In this document: positions 62,101 through 64,000 of the stretch, one piece after another
How the letters are laid out: each line of letters opens with the position of its first letter
Position numbering within the stretch: the first letter of the stretch is position 1
From: CAWEWH01 sp963812775
GTDB taxonomy: Bacteria > Pseudomonadota > Alphaproteobacteria > Rhizobiales > Beijerinckiaceae
Reading direction: 5' to 3'
Assembly: GCA_963812775.1 (NCBI GenBank)
Contig: CAWEWH010000005.1
Coordinates: forward strand, 1,178,001 to 1,242,000
Length of the DNA stretch: 64,000 bases
Notes under the pieces: generated by a model
Seen by the model: only the letters and a program-made list of their open reading frames with translations
The model's database searches: none
What the model was told of the DNA's origin: nothing
Translations under genes and position numbers: made by a program

Positions 62101-62170
62101 CGCATGGTCCCGAAGATCATGCGCAAAAATCAACTGCGTAGAGCGTTTCGAATGAAACGGATCGTGCTCT
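62100..62170. repeat. Composite palindromic element, shortened A plus B
   Basis: GCGCATGGTCCCGAAG and GATCATGCGC form a short version of palindrome A that lacks the inner loop. They are followed by AAATCAACTGCGTAGAG and palindrome B (GCGTTTCGAATGAAACG, GATCGTGCTCT). The arrangement matches 6400-6500. It separates the convergent tadC and tadD genes. Confidence 0.75.
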
Positions 62171-62184
62171 CGCGCGCCGCCGCT

Positions 62185-63099
62185 TCACTTCAGCTCCAAC
62201 GTCTGCTGCTTCGCCGCAGCCTTCGCCTGCCCGTCGCGTTTTGAAGCGCCCTTGGGCTCATTGTGGAGCCCGATCTTCGCCTCGCTCTTGGCGACGCTCT
62301 GCGGCTTGCCGTTGCGGTCCAGGCTGCGGATTGCTGCCCAGCTGTTCTGCTGCGACACGGATTGCTTGAGATAGGCAACGTTGGCGCTCGCCTCGGCTGG
62401 CGGCAGGTCGCGCCGGTAGACGCCTTCGGCTTCGTCGAACTTGCCCTGCAGGCCGAGCACGAGGGCGAGGTTCTCGCGCACCCGTTTGTCGGCGCGCGGG
62501 TGTTCTGCCGCCCCGCGCAGCGTCCGCTCGGCATCGCCAAGCCGGTTGGCGAGAGCGTATGACAGGCCGAGATTGGACTGCACGCTCGGCTCATCCGGCA
62601 CGATCTTGAGCGCCGCACGATAGTAGCGCTCCGCCTGGGCGTGGTCGCCAAGCTGGTCCGCCACGGCGCCTTGCACGGACAGGATGCGCCAGTCCGGGCG
62701 CTCGGGTGCGTGAGCGCGTGCCAGGACCTCAGCGGCTTCCTTGAGGCGCCCCGTCTCGCTCAGCGCCCGTCCGTAGGCGCCGAGAATGTCCATGTCCTGC
62801 GGGGCGCGGATGGCCGCCTGCTGCAGGACGGCTACCGCCTGGGCTCGTTGATCCAAGGCGCGTAGCGCGCGCGCATAGTTGAGCGCCGCGTTCTTGTCGG
62901 CGGGATCGGCCTCGAAGCGTCGGCCCCATTCCTCCGAATAGCTGCGCCACCCGTCAGGGCTCGTGGGTTCGGCGGATTGCGATGCGAGCGAGCCGGTGAT
63001 GGGCGGTAGGCTCTTGGAGCAGCCGGCGGCCGCGATGGCGAGGAAGCTCGCCGTGAGGAGGGCGGCGGCCTTGCGGCCACGAAGCTCGAAACTGGCCAT
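62185..63099 (-). CDS. TadD-like tetratricopeptide-repeat lipoprotein
   Basis: A 304-residue lipoprotein: signal sequence ending LAIAAAGC, with Cys in the lipobox. Several TPR motifs follow (NAALNYARALRALDQRAQAVAVL, DILGAYGRALSETGRLKEAAEVL, AERYYRAALKIVPDEPSVQSNL, GDAERTLRGAAEHPRADK; cited in part). In Tad systems TadD is such a TPR lipoprotein required for secretin assembly. It is convergent with the cpa operon. A perfect inverted repeat lies about 55 bp upstream of its start. Confidence 0.87.
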   Translation of the reverse strand: MASFELRGRKAAALLTASFLAIAAAGCSKSLPPITGSLASQSAEPTSPDGWRSYSEEWGRRFEADPADKNAALNYARALRALDQRAQAVAVLQQAAIRAPQDMDILGAYGRALSETGRLKEAAEVLARAHAPERPDWRILSVQGAVADQLGDHAQAERYYRAALKIVPDEPSVQSNLGLSYALANRLGDAERTLRGAAEHPRADKRVRENLALVLGLQGKFDEAEGVYRRDLPPAEASANVAYLKQSVSQQNSWAAIRSLDRNGKPQSVAKSEAKIGLHNEPKGASKRDGQAKAAAKQQTLELK

Positions 63100-63153
63100 G
63101 AGGGCTCCACGCGGACCGCCGCAGGCGGCATAAGACCCCTCGTTGGTAATTGG

Positions 63154-63174
63154 TTAACCCTAACGGAGGGTTAA
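63154..63174. promoter_or_regulatory. Perfect palindrome upstream of tadD-like gene
   Basis: TTAACCCT and AGGGTTAA form perfect 8-bp arms around a 5-bp spacer, 55 bp upstream of the tadD-like ATG. The TTAACC core again recalls CtrA-type sites, but the symmetry suggests a dimeric repressor site or a hairpin. Confidence 0.55.
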
Positions 63175-63235
63175 AAGGGGATTCCGGGGCGCAGCGCCTC
63201 GCGCCGTCGCCAAGCCGGCCCGCGATCTCGAAGGG

Positions 63236-63318
63236 CATGCTCGTTTTCGGGCAAGGTCATGCGCGAGATCGAAGAATTTGAGCGGGATGCAATTGCGCGC
63301 GATCGCGTCCCGCTCTAA
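63236..63318. repeat. Degenerate palindromic element
   Basis: GCATGCTCGTTTTCGGGCAAGGTCATGCGC (in part) resembles family A, and GCGGGATGCAATTGCGCGCGAT with GCGTCCCGCTCT forms a second dyad (GCGGGA/TCCCGC). Probably a diverged relative of the composite element, between the divergent tadD and aminopeptidase genes. Confidence 0.45.
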
Positions 63319-63343
63319 GCGACCGCGTCCAGAGAGGTCCCCT

Positions 63344-64000
63344 GTGCCTGTTCTCGCGAGCCCTGACGATCAGCGTCCCACCACGCCCATCTTCTTTGTG
63401 ACGTCCGACAACTGGCGCCAGATCGCCGGGGACCTCGGGCCTTCGGCGGCGGCCTTCGCGGCCGCCCAAGGGTTTGATGCCTCGCCCGGTCGCCACTGCC
63501 TCGTGCCGCACGCTGACGGCGCCCTGGCCGGTGTCCTGTTCGGTCTCGATCGGCCGGGGGCGCGCCATCCCGATCCGTTTCTCGCCGGCAAGCTCCCGGG
63601 CGTGCTGCCCGACGGCCTCTACCGTTTCGCCAATTCCCCGGGCGACGTGGCTCTTGCCGCCCTTGCGTTCCTGCTCGGCGCGTACCGCTTCGAGAAATAC
63701 CGCAAGCCCCGAGAGGGCGAGGCGGCCCTCGTCGCGCCGGCCGCTGTCGACGCGGCGGAGGTCGGCCGCATCGCCGCCGCCGTCGTGCTCGCGCGCGATC
63801 TCGTTAACACCCCGGCCAACGATCTGGGCCCCGATGCCCTGGAGGCCGCCGCCCGTTCGCTTGCCGAGCGGCATGGCGCTGCCATCGAGGTCATCGTGGG
63901 CGATGCATTGCTCGAGCGGAATTTTCCGATGATCCATACGGTCGGCCGCGCCTCGTCGATACCGCCGCGGCTGATCGATATCCGATGGGGAGCCAGCGAC
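63344..64000 (+). CDS. M17 leucyl aminopeptidase family protein, 3' end outside window
   Basis: N-terminal 219 residues of a leucyl aminopeptidase (peptidase family M17), which removes N-terminal residues from peptides. The visible part is the N-domain and the linker into the catalytic domain: FRFEKYRKP-like YRFEKYRKPREGE, then LARDLVNTPANDLGPDALEAAA, the conserved NTPxN motif. The metal-binding residues lie beyond the window. The GTG at 63344 follows AGAGAGG. No stop occurs before the edge. Housekeeping peptide turnover is likely. Confidence 0.9.
   Translation, partial: MPVLASPDDQRPTTPIFFVTSDNWRQIAGDLGPSAAAFAAAQGFDASPGRHCLVPHADGALAGVLFGLDRPGARHPDPFLAGKLPGVLPDGLYRFANSPGDVALAALAFLLGAYRFEKYRKPREGEAALVAPAAVDAAEVGRIAAAVVLARDLVNTPANDLGPDALEAAARSLAERHGAAIEVIVGDALLERNFPMIHTVGRASSIPPRLIDIRWGASD

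Overview
The window is a GC-rich alphaproteobacterial chromosome segment, most likely from the Rhizobiales (Hyphomicrobiales, Bradyrhizobium-like). Three things point there. The gene neighbourhoods are typical of that order: hrcA/rph/rdgB/hemW, PBP-activator/rsmI/yraN/gshB, and dnaK/dnaJ/pmtA-like/pyrF/dapB/gpmA. Palindromic intergenic elements of the GCGCATGATC...GATCATGCGC type recur. A complete Tad (Flp) pilus locus is present. This is a family-level inference; no database was consulted.

Layout. 1-6.4 kb: a truncated SDR oxidoreductase, a small zinc-finger protein, an XRE-cupin regulator with two acetyltransferases, a repeat-rich intergenic stretch with a candidate small RNA, a soluble chemotaxis receptor and a DUF2336 protein. 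6.5-8.3 kb: an unusual secreted protein joining a Bug/TctC solute-binding domain to a caspase-like protease domain through a QQPVVP-repeat linker. 8.4-20.6 kb: housekeeping genes (hrcA, rph, rdgB, hemW, PBP activator, rsmI, yraN, gshB) interrupted by LysR/flavoprotein, SDR and DUF3592 insertions. 20.7-31.3 kb: an ECF sigma/YciI pair, MarR/GST, OsmC, a sulfonate/nitrate-type ABC transporter, glnD, grpE and alkB. This stretch contains about 21 apparent frameshifts, mostly single-base insertions, and all clearly broken genes of the window lie here. 31.3-45 kb: gpmA, dapB, pyrF, dnaJ, dnaK (with a good RpoH promoter), nth, uppP, a GST, queG and others. 45-50 kb: an acetyltransferase, an EVE protein, lipid-synthesis genes (CDP-alcohol phosphatidyltransferase, OlsB-like) and a hybrid histidine kinase. 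50.1-63.1 kb: the Tad pilus locus. The window ends in a leucyl aminopeptidase.

How the genes work together. The pilus locus is essentially complete: two TadE-like minor pilins, two 53-residue Flp pilins with nearly duplicated leaders, a CpaC-N-like periplasmic protein, the prepilin peptidase CpaA, CpaB, secretin CpaC, CpaD, CpaE, ATPase CpaF, TadB, TadC and a TadD-like TPR lipoprotein. The heat-shock genes (hrcA, grpE, dnaK, dnaJ) are dispersed over 30 kb. Several regulators sit beside well-formed palindromes that are probably their own operators (XRE-cupin, LysR, MarR, WYL).

Most notable observations: the solute-binding/caspase fusion; the insertion-biased frameshift cluster, which looks like a local sequence-quality problem rather than gene decay; the duplicated pilin leaders; a possible leaderless, operator-covered promoter; and a promoter-plus-hairpins candidate small RNA.
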